The position numbers and the translations under genes were made by a program. From UBA11865 sp041570195 (lineage in GTDB: Bacteria; Chloroflexota; Anaerolineae; Promineifilales; Promineifilaceae): 64,000 nt of DNA. This document shows, in pieces, positions 43,972 through 52,610 of the stretch. The stretch spans positions 34,120 to 98,119 of the forward strand of contig JBFFWQ010000006.1 in assembly GCA_041570195.1 (NCBI GenBank), in the 5' to 3' direction. The notes under the pieces are model-generated. The model worked only from the letters and a program-made list of their open reading frames with translations. It made no database searches and was not told the DNA's origin. Position 1 is the first letter of the stretch; each line of letters starts with the position of its first letter.

Positions 43972-44577
43972 TCAGTCAAGATCCGTATCATCCGGCATCG
44001 ATTCCAGTTCAACGGCCGCCAATCGCTCGTGTAGCAATTCCGCTTCTTGTTCTTCGCCTTGTTCTCCGAGTGAAGAATCCTCGCGAGCGGCAACGATGTC
44101 CTCGGCCAAGATAAGCGGCGGACCGACCTGGTACGGGTCAATGTGATTGTTGCCGCAATATGGGCACAGTTTCCAATGAAGATCCATCAACGCGTTGCAA
44201 TCTGGGCATGCCTTGCGCAACCGGGTATGGCAATGAGGACAAATCATCCAGTGCGGATCGACGGTTCGCGAGCAACCCGGACAGGCCGGCCTTTCCTCGA
44301 TCTCTTGCAACAGCGCTTCTTCTTCCAGTGCCCGCTCGTAGGCTGCGGCCAGCGTTTCCCGCGGACGAAGTATGAAATAGACCAGTAGACCGATACCGGG
44401 TAGCAGGGCCACGACCAATGTGGCCAGGATCTGCGCAAACGGATCTCGCGAGCGCGAGCGCATGTCTCTAAAGGTCCAGATGATCAGGCTCAACCACACG
44501 GCCGCCAGTAGCGCGCCGCTAGTGGCAAAGCAGACGGTGGCATAGGCCACGATGGAATCTAGCGTGGGAAACGTCAT
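43972..44577 (-). CDS. Membrane protein with double zinc ribbon
   Basis: The 201-residue protein has two N-terminal membrane helices (about 15-33 and 50-69). A short helix and two zinc ribbons follow: CPGC with CPHC, then CPDC with CPYC (about 98-140). The last 60 residues are acidic and probably disordered. Such membrane-tethered zinc ribbons are common and their roles are mostly unknown. It is divergent from panB. Confidence 0.75.
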   Translation of the reverse strand: MTFPTLDSIVAYATVCFATSGALLAAVWLSLIIWTFRDMRSRSRDPFAQILATLVVALLPGIGLLVYFILRPRETLAAAYERALEEEALLQEIEERPACPGCSRTVDPHWMICPHCHTRLRKACPDCNALMDLHWKLCPYCGNNHIDPYQVGPPLILAEDIVAAREDSSLGEQGEEQEAELLHERLAAVELESMPDDTDLD

Positions 44578-44665
44578 ATCAGTTCTCGTTCAGCCACAAT
44601 GGCCAGGAGATTATAGCAATCATTGACACATGGCGCGAAGCTACGCAAGCCATCGCGAAATGTCC

Positions 44666-44693
44666 CTTGGTCGCTTCACAGTCGTAGTATAAT
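44666..44693 (+). promoter_or_regulatory. Promoter of the panB-panE-panC operon
   Basis: A perfect TATAAT lies at 44688-44693 with a weak -35 candidate CTTGGT (44666-44671) 16 bases upstream. Transcription would start near 44700, about 85 bases before the preferred panB start. Confidence 0.55.
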
Positions 44694-44784
44694 AGTTCCC
44701 AATGAGCGGTCGGGCGGCACCCCTTGTACGTAAGGCATGTCGCAACGGTCAATCCAAAGCGAGACAAAGCGAGGGATACAGAGC

Positions 44785-45681
44785 ATGTCTGATAACAGTC
44801 CGGCGGAAAGGAAGAACCCATCAGTCGAGAAGAAAACGACTATTCTCGATATACAATCCAAGAAGAAACGAGGCGTGCCGGTCACCATGATGACCGCCTA
44901 TGACTATCCATCAGCGCTTCTAGTCGATCAGGCCGGCATCGACGTCATTCTGGTGGGCGATTCTTTGGGTATGGTCGTTCTAGGTCTGGAAAGCACCGTG
45001 CCGGTAACCATGGACGAGATGCTTCATCACTGCCGAGCCGTGGCTCGTGGCACCCGCCGAGGTCTATTGGTGGGAGATATGCCGTTCATGTCCTATCAAG
45101 CCGATCTCTCCGAGGCCATCAGGAATGCCGGCCGATTCATGAAAGAAGGACTCATGGATAGTGTGAAACTAGAAGGCGGGCAGGAGGTGGCTGACACCGT
45201 GACCGCCATCATTAGCGCCGGCATATCGGTCATGGGCCACATTGGCCTCACGCCCCAATCAGCATCTAAGTTAGGCGGCTACCGCGTTCAAGGCAAAAGC
45301 GCTGCGGATGCCCTGCGTCTCCTGGATGATGCCCTGGCACTTCAGGATGCAGGCTGCTACTCAATCGTGTTGGAAGCTGTACCGGCTCCAGTGGCACAGG
45401 CAATTTCTGAACGCCTGACCATCCCGACGATCGGTATCGGCGCCGGCGCCGGTTGCGATGGACAAGTGCTCGTCTACCACGATCTTGTTGGCATGTTCGA
45501 TCGTTTCACGCCTAAATTTGTGCGACGTTATGCCGAGGTGGGTGAGACAATATCGTTGGCCTTGCGCTCGTTTGCTAAAGACGTGGAAGACAGGAGGTTT
45601 CCGACCGATGAACACACGTACTTCATCGACGAATCCGAGTTGCGGGAATTCCACGAACTATTAGAACAACAGAGATCCTAG
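44785..45681 (+). CDS. panB: 3-methyl-2-oxobutanoate hydroxymethyltransferase
   Basis: The product (298 residues) adds a hydroxymethyl group from methylene-THF to ketoisovalerate, giving ketopantoate. VTMMTAYDYPSALLVDQAG, DVILVGDSLGMVVLG and MGHIGLTPQSASKLGGYRVQG are the conserved metal and substrate segments. I prefer ATG 44785, behind GAGGG; the frame opens earlier at 44737. It is first in the pantothenate operon, 27 bases before panE. Confidence 0.95.
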   Translation: MSDNSPAERKNPSVEKKTTILDIQSKKKRGVPVTMMTAYDYPSALLVDQAGIDVILVGDSLGMVVLGLESTVPVTMDEMLHHCRAVARGTRRGLLVGDMPFMSYQADLSEAIRNAGRFMKEGLMDSVKLEGGQEVADTVTAIISAGISVMGHIGLTPQSASKLGGYRVQGKSAADALRLLDDALALQDAGCYSIVLEAVPAPVAQAISERLTIPTIGIGAGAGCDGQVLVYHDLVGMFDRFTPKFVRRYAEVGETISLALRSFAKDVEDRRFPTDEHTYFIDESELREFHELLEQQRS

Positions 45682-45708
45682 ACTAGCAACGCAAAAGGCT
45701 CAAGCATA

Positions 45709-46701
45709 ATGAGGATCGCCATCATCGGTACCGGGGCCATGGCAAGTCTTTTTGCCGCTCTGCTCGAACCACTAGCCGATGTTATCATGGTCGGCAGTTG
45801 GACCGAGCAAATTCAGGCGGTCCGCCGCGAAGGCCTCATCCTAAAGCATCCAAATGGAACTGAAAGCCGCCATTTCTTGGCCGCCACCACCAGCGGTCTA
45901 GATGCGGCGCCGGCCGATTTGGCCGTCGTGGCCGTCAAGAGCTGGCAAACAGAAAAAGCTGCGGGTCTTGCTCAAAAGGCTCTCGCTCTAGACGGTCTGG
46001 CCCTCACACTTCAGAATGGACTGGGCAATCTGGAGAAGATCAGCGCCGTAGTTGGTGCGAAACGGGCTGCCATCGGCGTCACGTCGGAGGGCGCGACGAT
46101 GTTGGGGGCAGGAACAGTGCGGCACGCTGGCCGCGGTCACACCTATTTCGCAGTCAAAGAGGGCACGCGCCGCAGACTCGAAGGAACAGCGGCGCTATTC
46201 GCCAAGGCAGGATTGCCAACCTCGCTTGTCGACGATGCCCAGGGCCTGATTTGGGGAAAGCTGGTCGTCAACGCCGGCATTAATCCTCTGACGGCCCTGC
46301 TTCAAAAACCTAACGGCTATCTCGTCGAGAACTCCAACGCATCTGAAATCATGAGGCGCGCGGCAATGGAAGCGGCCGCTGTGGCCCAGGCACTAGGCAT
46401 TCAGTTGCCCTTTTCAAATCCCGCCGAACGGGCCGCCGAAGTTGCCCAGGCCACGGCGGCGAATCGCTCTTCCATGGCCCAAGACATTGCCCGAGGTAAT
46501 CCAACCGAGGTTGAACAGATAACGGGCGCCGTGGCTGAAAATGGTCGCCAGCTCGGGGTACCGGCGCCGGTAAACGAGGCCCTACTTCTGCTGGTCCGAG
46601 CGCAAATCGAGTCTGGGTCATGGTCACCAGCGATAGCTGGCATACCGACCGAACTGCGACCTCTATTTCGCGAGCTGGCTTCGCTGGAGAAGCCCAGATG
46701 A
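45709..46701 (+). CDS. panE: 2-dehydropantoate 2-reductase
   Basis: The 330-residue NADPH enzyme reduces ketopantoate to pantoate. It shows the N-terminal IIGTGAMASLFAALL, LTLQNGLGNLEKI, the catalytic lysine in GLIWGKLVVNAGINPLTALL, and NPTEVEQITGAVAENG with the C-terminal substrate site. It lies between panB and panC, and its stop overlaps the panC start by four bases. Confidence 0.94.
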   Translation: MRIAIIGTGAMASLFAALLEPLADVIMVGSWTEQIQAVRREGLILKHPNGTESRHFLAATTSGLDAAPADLAVVAVKSWQTEKAAGLAQKALALDGLALTLQNGLGNLEKISAVVGAKRAAIGVTSEGATMLGAGTVRHAGRGHTYFAVKEGTRRRLEGTAALFAKAGLPTSLVDDAQGLIWGKLVVNAGINPLTALLQKPNGYLVENSNASEIMRRAAMEAAAVAQALGIQLPFSNPAERAAEVAQATAANRSSMAQDIARGNPTEVEQITGAVAENGRQLGVPAPVNEALLLLVRAQIESGSWSPAIAGIPTELRPLFRELASLEKPR

Positions 46702-47537
46702 TCGTCACGGCTAGGATTGACGAGATTCGGAAGACGCGTTGGTCCGAACCTACCCTTGATTGGGGGCTGGTGCCAACGATGGGCTACCTTCACATGGGGC
46801 ACCTTTCCCTGGTACGTCGTGCCCGATCCGAGAACGACCGGATCGCCGTGAGCATTTTCGTCAATCCGACCCAATTTGGACCAGACGAAGATCTCGCCCA
46901 CTATCCTCGCGATGTTGAACAAGATCTCAGACATCTGCGAGCCGAAAACGTCGATCTGGTGTTTGTGCCGGGCGCCGAGGATATGTACCCGCCTGGCTTT
47001 CAGACCATGGTAACCGTCCCGAACGTATCGTCAGGTCTGGAGGGCGCCTCCAGGCCGACCCATTTCCAAGGGGTAACCACGGTGGTGGCCAAGCTATTTA
47101 ATATCTTTGAGCCTACTCGAGCCTATTTTGGCCAGAAGGACGCCCAGCAGGCCGTAGTGATTCGTCGATTGGTTCACGATTTGAACTTCAATCTCGACGT
47201 CATTGTTTGCCCAATTGTCCGCGAGAGTGATGGCCTGGCCATGAGCTCACGCAACGCAAGATTATCAGTGCAGCAACGAGAGGCGGCCGTTGTTCTCTAT
47301 CATGCCTTGCGGAAAGCCGAAGATCATCTGCTGACCGGCGCAAGGGATTCCAGTGAGCTTCGAGCAATGATTGCTAACACGATCAGGGAGGAACCGTTGG
47401 CCGCTCTGGATTATGCCAGTGTGGCCGATCCAGATACCCTTGAAGAGTTAGATCATGTTCATAAACGGGCCATGTTGTCTCTAGCAGTGTTCTTTGGCAG
47501 CGTGCGCCTGATTGATAATCTGATCGTCGAACTTTAG
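46698..47537 (+). CDS. panC: Pantothenate synthetase
   Basis: The product (279 residues) ligates pantoate to beta-alanine with ATP. VPTMGYLHMGHLSLV holds the HxGH nucleotide motif, and SIFVNPTQFGPDEDLAHYPR, FGQKDAQQAVVIRR and SDGLAMSSRNARL are the family motifs. ATG 46698 overlaps the panE stop (ATGA) with GGAG upstream. No panD is present, so beta-alanine must come from elsewhere. Confidence 0.96.
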   Translation: MIVTARIDEIRKTRWSEPTLDWGLVPTMGYLHMGHLSLVRRARSENDRIAVSIFVNPTQFGPDEDLAHYPRDVEQDLRHLRAENVDLVFVPGAEDMYPPGFQTMVTVPNVSSGLEGASRPTHFQGVTTVVAKLFNIFEPTRAYFGQKDAQQAVVIRRLVHDLNFNLDVIVCPIVRESDGLAMSSRNARLSVQQREAAVVLYHALRKAEDHLLTGARDSSELRAMIANTIREEPLAALDYASVADPDTLEELDHVHKRAMLSLAVFFGSVRLIDNLIVEL

Positions 47538-47620
47538 CCCCAATCAAAGCTGAAACGGACGAGAGATCACGTGTCCATTATCACGCGTGCATTAGTACGT
47601 ACCCTTGAGCTATTGATAGA

Positions 47621-49042
47621 TTATTGGTGGCTCCAAAAGGCGATTTCGCCGTCTGCCACAAGCTGAACCGATCCTCGGCTGATCGGTACGACAGCAATTT
47701 GCGATCGGCCGTCTTCGATCAGCGGAATGACCAAAGCATCGCTGTCTGGCGACCAGATCCGGTGACTGAGCGAATATTGGTCAAAGAACGGCAGGAACTG
47801 GCGCAGGAAAAGGTTCGTCGGTACGAAGCGCGCCAGTCGACGCTGATTGCCGCTGGACACATTCACGGCCCAAAGCTCGAGTCGCAGATCGCTCGACTGC
47901 TTTTGAGCTCGGGCCACCACCCGGCCAATGGACCTGGCCTCGGCCACTCGTAGGTGGCTGTCATCCTCTTCCGGCAACGTGAAGTACGCTATGGTGCGTC
48001 CGTTCGGCGACCAGAAAAATGCCATGGCATTCTCGTTGCTCAGCAATTTGCTTTCGTTCGTAGCCGGATCTAGAAGCCTCAGCGGCCCACCGCCAAGGCG
48101 TGCGCCCAGCCTTGGGCTCAAATAGGCCAATACATCGCTCGCCGGACTCCAGTTCATCGCCAGTTGACCGATATGGGCCTCATGAACTTCCCTTTCGCCA
48201 TTTTCGCCCTGAATCACCAATCGGCTTCGGCCCTCATCGTCCAGCGCGGCAAATGCCTGGAAGTTACCGCTTCGCGAGATTCCAGGCGCCTGAAAAGCGC
48301 CTGGATCACCCAGTTCGCCGTCGGCTGTCTGACCATCCAGGTCGATCAACTCGAGACGCGCATCAGCTCCAGAAGTGCCGCTGTGAATCAGTAATCTATC
48401 GGCCAAGGGCGCCCAGTCCCAGTAGAAAGGCTGGCCGACGGCCAACATCTCCACTGGAGACAAGCCGTTCCCGACTCCGGCCAGATGCAAGGCTATCCCT
48501 TCCGGATGGCTGGCCAGAAAACTCACATACTGGCCATCGGGCGACCAATACAGATAGAAGGGAAGTTCCTGGGAGTTCTCGTAGATATGCATCAGCTGGC
48601 TTTGGCCCAGATCTCCGTTGCTATCGTGGAGAACATAAACCTTGTCGCCACCTATCACGGCTAGCCTGTTACCACCGGGCGCCCATGCCGGAAACTCAAA
48701 CCGCCGGTTCATTTCTGTCAATCGCCTGACATCGCCGCCGTCCGGGCTCATTGTGGCCAGCTGATGATCCGGTGTGATGAAAGCGATGCGATCGATTGTC
48801 CCGTCATCCCCCCCGATGGTGGGTAAACGAATCTCGGTCTGATCCGAATACGAGCGATAAAAGACTGCCACCGGCGTCGCCAAGATCCCAAATAACATGA
48901 CAACTAACAGCAAGCACGATCGCCAATTGCCGAGGAATCTGCCCGGCGCACTCTCTTCTTCTATGGGATTCTGACTCTCTTCCATGTATTCTAATACCTG
49001 ATGTTGGATGGTTCGCTCTTGTGGCACCTTTTCAGCAGCCAT
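47621..49042 (-). CDS. Membrane-anchored TolB/PD40-like beta-propeller protein
   Basis: The 473-residue protein has a single membrane helix (about 40-63) followed by propeller blades with WAPGGNRLAVIGG, YWSPDGQYVSFLAS, WSPASDVLAYLSP and FWSPNGRTIAYF. It probably displays the propeller outside the cell as a binding platform. No enzyme motif is seen. AAGGAAG precedes the ATG. It is divergent from the membrane subtilase, their predicted starts being about 170 bases apart. Confidence 0.8.
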   Translation of the reverse strand: MAAEKVPQERTIQHQVLEYMEESQNPIEEESAPGRFLGNWRSCLLLVVMLFGILATPVAVFYRSYSDQTEIRLPTIGGDDGTIDRIAFITPDHQLATMSPDGGDVRRLTEMNRRFEFPAWAPGGNRLAVIGGDKVYVLHDSNGDLGQSQLMHIYENSQELPFYLYWSPDGQYVSFLASHPEGIALHLAGVGNGLSPVEMLAVGQPFYWDWAPLADRLLIHSGTSGADARLELIDLDGQTADGELGDPGAFQAPGISRSGNFQAFAALDDEGRSRLVIQGENGEREVHEAHIGQLAMNWSPASDVLAYLSPRLGARLGGGPLRLLDPATNESKLLSNENAMAFFWSPNGRTIAYFTLPEEDDSHLRVAEARSIGRVVARAQKQSSDLRLELWAVNVSSGNQRRLARFVPTNLFLRQFLPFFDQYSLSHRIWSPDSDALVIPLIEDGRSQIAVVPISRGSVQLVADGEIAFWSHQ

Positions 49043-49212
49043 TCGCCAACTTCCTTGGAGTCCCTAGTTGCGACCGGCTTGCCGACATTGAGTGGACCAC
49101 TGGTAATGCCGCCGGCCGCCATCATGTCACATTCTATAGCAGCCATAAGTTTATCCCAACGTCACACTGTGGTAGATTTGTGGTCGCTAACCATTCTCTA
49201 AAACGAGTTGAA

Positions 49213-51621
49213 ATGTCCTTGGATCCAACGCCGGAGAGAAGATCACCTACAAGAAGCTGGCCAGGAATCTTGCTGCTGATAATAGTCTTTGTGTGGGTCG
49301 TCGGGGTATCCTTCTTCAGCCATACGCTCGTCTGGACGGCCGAACAACTCGTGCTCGTCAGCGGTCTCAACTGGCCCGGCTGGGTCTGGTTCATCCTGAT
49401 GATAGGACAGGCCCTGGCATTGCTGGTTCCTCTGGTAACATTGGCCATGCTTTGGCCGGCTGAACGCCAGCGCGGTATATATCGCGCATGGGCCCTGGGC
49501 GCGCTTTACGTCCTGCTCATGGCGCCATTGCGCCTGGTTCAGCCTCCAGCCATCATTGCCGCCAACGTGCTGCAAATCCTCTTGACTTCCTTCGCCATTG
49601 CCTTGTTGCTGCTCTTGATGTACTGGTTCGGCCGGCCAAAGCGCCGGCCGGCGATTGGCGGCTCGATCTGGCTTGCCCTTTTGATCGCCGTGTTGGCAAG
49701 CTACCCCTGGTTACTGTGGGGAGCGCTTGGCTCGCTTTTTGACACGATTCTTAACTTCTTGGCCGCTTTGCTATTTGGGCTATTGGCTAGCCTGATAGCT
49801 TCCCAATTCCTGCTGCACCCTTTGCAGCGGACCGCCAGCGATGCCAAGTCAGATATCTTCCTGGGTGGGCTGGCAGGAATTGCGCTTCTCGTCGAGATGA
49901 CCAGTGCGTTTGGATTTGGCGGTCTACAACTAATCCTGATGATCGTCGTGCCCTCATTCAGCCTGGCTGTTGCGGCCGTTTACGGGTTTTCGGGTCGCAA
50001 CGTCGGTGATGGCCAAACTATCCCATTGGCCATACTTATCGGTCTTGTTGTTGCTGCTCCAGCGTTGCTGCTTGATCCAGACGAACTGACCCTGATATTG
50101 GCCGTGGGTCGCCGAGACTTACTCCAATGGGCTCTCTATGCCGCCATCGCGGCCGCGCTTATTGGCTGGCTATCTGGTCTGATCTTGATCCTGACCTGGC
50201 CAAAGGTACTGAGACTTTATCGCAGCCTGGCGCTGACCGCCGTCGCCTTGGGATCTTTCGCCATTGCTTTGCTACTCTATCTCGCGATCGGTCAGCCAGG
50301 GTTCTATGGCGAGCAACTGTTTGTGATCCTTGAAGACAAAGCTGACTTGACACCTGCGTCGTCGATAGACGAAGTAGACACTCGCCGAATTTTTGTCTAC
50401 GAGACTTTGGTGGATCACGCCAATTCGACTCAGGCCGACTTGCGGCAGACTCTTGATCGTCTCGGTATAGAGTACCAACCCTATTACTTAGTTAATGGGC
50501 TGGAGCTAAATGGCGGGCCGCTGCTGCGGCTCTGGCTCGAATCGCGGTCTGACGTCGATCGGGTACTTGACAATCCAGTCTTGCGGCCGTTACGGGCGCC
50601 CGCATCAGAAGCAAGAGGCAGCGCCGGACCGCCTGACTCTGTCCTATGGAACCAACAACTGATCGGCGCCGACCGTGTCTGGCGCGATTTTTCAGTGACC
50701 GGTGAAGGAATCGTAGTCGGACAATCGGACTCCGGAGTAGACGGACAACACCCGGAACTAGCATCCGGTTACCGGGGCAACGATGGTGACGACAATTACA
50801 ATTGGTTCGATCCTTGGAACGCCACGAGCAGACCTACTGATATTGGCGGGCACGGCACGCATACGCTTGGAACGGCCTTAGGCCAGAGCACAGGCATCGC
50901 GCCAGGAGCCAAGTGGATAGGCTGTGTGAATTTGGCCCGCAACCTGGCAAATCCGACCCTGTATCTGGATTGCATGCAATTCATGCTGGCTCCTTTTCCC
51001 CAAGGTGGCGACCCGCTTGGCGACGGTCAGCCGTCACTAGCGGCCGATGTGCTCAACAATTCGTGGGGATGCCCACCACAGGAAGGTTGTGATCCCAACG
51101 CCCTGCTAGACGCTGCCCGCGCCTTGCGCCAGGCAGGTATCTTTGTCGTGGTCTCGGCCGGTAATGAAGGACCATTCTGTGAAAGCGTGCGACACCCCTT
51201 GGCCATATATGATGAGGTTTTCTCGGTCGGTGCCGTCGACAAGGATGGTCTCTTGGCCTTCTTCAGTAGTGTTGGCCCGGTTTCGGCTGATGGCAGCCAA
51301 CGCATGAAGCCCGATATCCTGGCCCCGGGTGCCGGCGTGTTGTCGGCTTTCCCAAATAACAGCTACGACTATCTGGATGGCACTTCAATGGCCGGCCCGC
51401 ACGTAACCGGCGTCGTCGCCCTCATGTGGTCAGCCAACCCATCTCTTGTAGGCGATATCGATTTGACTGAGGAGCTAATGCAATCTACCGCCGGCGAGTT
51501 TCAGGGCCAGCCGCCCGATTGCGGTGAGCAGGGCCAGCCACCCTACGACGGCATCGGGTACGGCATTGTCGATGCCTACGCGGCCGTGGAAGCTGCCCTT
51601 GCATTACCGGCCGGCGAATAG
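49213..51621 (+). CDS. Subtilisin-family (S8) protease with an N-terminal multi-pass membrane domain
   Basis: From ATG 49213 (the frame is open from 49021) the protein has 802 residues. The first about 370 contain some ten hydrophobic helices. A segment resembling a protease propeptide follows (about 390-475), then an S8 domain. The catalytic triad is visible: Asp506 in QSDSGVDGQHPEL, His547 in GGHGTHTLGTALG and Ser725 in DGTSMAGPHVTGVVALMW. Two cysteine-rich loops (GCPPQEGC and near QPPDCGEQGQ) may stabilise the fold. The protease should sit on the outer face of the membrane. The helices match no transporter family that I recognise. Confidence 0.85.
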   Translation: MSLDPTPERRSPTRSWPGILLLIIVFVWVVGVSFFSHTLVWTAEQLVLVSGLNWPGWVWFILMIGQALALLVPLVTLAMLWPAERQRGIYRAWALGALYVLLMAPLRLVQPPAIIAANVLQILLTSFAIALLLLLMYWFGRPKRRPAIGGSIWLALLIAVLASYPWLLWGALGSLFDTILNFLAALLFGLLASLIASQFLLHPLQRTASDAKSDIFLGGLAGIALLVEMTSAFGFGGLQLILMIVVPSFSLAVAAVYGFSGRNVGDGQTIPLAILIGLVVAAPALLLDPDELTLILAVGRRDLLQWALYAAIAAALIGWLSGLILILTWPKVLRLYRSLALTAVALGSFAIALLLYLAIGQPGFYGEQLFVILEDKADLTPASSIDEVDTRRIFVYETLVDHANSTQADLRQTLDRLGIEYQPYYLVNGLELNGGPLLRLWLESRSDVDRVLDNPVLRPLRAPASEARGSAGPPDSVLWNQQLIGADRVWRDFSVTGEGIVVGQSDSGVDGQHPELASGYRGNDGDDNYNWFDPWNATSRPTDIGGHGTHTLGTALGQSTGIAPGAKWIGCVNLARNLANPTLYLDCMQFMLAPFPQGGDPLGDGQPSLAADVLNNSWGCPPQEGCDPNALLDAARALRQAGIFVVVSAGNEGPFCESVRHPLAIYDEVFSVGAVDKDGLLAFFSSVGPVSADGSQRMKPDILAPGAGVLSAFPNNSYDYLDGTSMAGPHVTGVVALMWSANPSLVGDIDLTEELMQSTAGEFQGQPPDCGEQGQPPYDGIGYGIVDAYAAVEAALALPAGE

Positions 51622-51635
51622 AACTCGCTTTGGAT

Positions 51636-52607
51636 TCAGGATTCGTCTAGGAAATGCTCGGCCTGAATGAGGCGACGGGTGCCAGTGGAGGCTCGCAAGA
51701 GCAATGAGTGTGTCTCCACATACCGGCCCCGATAGCGGATCGCCCGCAGAACTGGCCCGCCGGTGATGCCGGTCGCGGCGAAATAGATATCGTCGCTGCG
51801 GACCAGTTGCTTGCAAGTCAGTATCTGTTTGGGATCGAAGCCGGCATCTATCACTGCTTTCTGCTCCTCAGGATCTTGCGGTGCCAGGCGGCCCAACATA
51901 CCGCCACCAAGCGCCTTTACTGCGCAGGCTGCGATGACGCCTTCCGACACACCACCAACGCCCATCAGAATATCGGCGCCGGTATCGTCTAGCGCCGCCT
52001 CAAGCGCGCCTTCTGCGTCTCCCTCAGGCCGTAAGAGAATGCGCGCACCGCCCGCCCGTATTTCTTCTATCAAATCGTGGTGGCGTGGCCGGTTCAAGAT
52101 TATGACCGTCAGGTCGCGAACAGCTTTCTTTTTAGCTCGGGCTACGAGTGCCAGCGTCCAGGCCGCCGGTGCGTCAAGACACTCAGGAACCAACGCCTCG
52201 GCCGCAGAACGATCCACGACGATCTTATCCATGTATATCGCCTCGGCCGGCGGGCTCCACATGGTTCCTTCCGGCGCGACACCGACAAGCGAGATCGCGC
52301 CCGGCAAGCCGCCAACTACTAGCCTGGTCCCATCGACAGGATCCACAACGACGTCTACTGCAGGTCCGCCCTTGCCCACCCGTTCACCACTGTCTAAAGG
52401 CGAATGCTCACCCAGCCGGCCTTCCTCGCCAATAACGATGTGCCCATTGATGTCGATTTGGCTGAGTGCTTTCGTCATCGCCGAAGTCGCGGCCTCATGA
52501 GCTTCGTGAACCCGACCCAGCCCCATCCAGCGACCGGCAGCCGCGGCCGCGGCTTCGGTCACCCTGACGAGATCAAGGCCGATGTTACGTGACGGTGTAT
52601 CTGTCAT
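51636..52607 (-). CDS. glpX: Class II fructose-1,6-bisphosphatase
   Basis: The 323-residue enzyme removes the C1 phosphate in gluconeogenesis. GLDLVRVTEAAAAAAGRWMG, VIGEEGR, VVVDPVDGTRLVVGGLPGAI (metal site) and DILMGVGGVSEGVIAACAVKALGG are the GlpX signatures. GGGAG precedes the ATG. It starts three bases after the SulP-rhodanese stop, so the two are almost certainly cotranscribed. gap and yvcK lie further upstream on the same strand. Confidence 0.95.
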   Translation of the reverse strand: MTDTPSRNIGLDLVRVTEAAAAAAGRWMGLGRVHEAHEAATSAMTKALSQIDINGHIVIGEEGRLGEHSPLDSGERVGKGGPAVDVVVDPVDGTRLVVGGLPGAISLVGVAPEGTMWSPPAEAIYMDKIVVDRSAAEALVPECLDAPAAWTLALVARAKKKAVRDLTVIILNRPRHHDLIEEIRAGGARILLRPEGDAEGALEAALDDTGADILMGVGGVSEGVIAACAVKALGGGMLGRLAPQDPEEQKAVIDAGFDPKQILTCKQLVRSDDIYFAATGITGGPVLRAIRYRGRYVETHSLLLRASTGTRRLIQAEHFLDES

Positions 52608-52610
52608 GAC

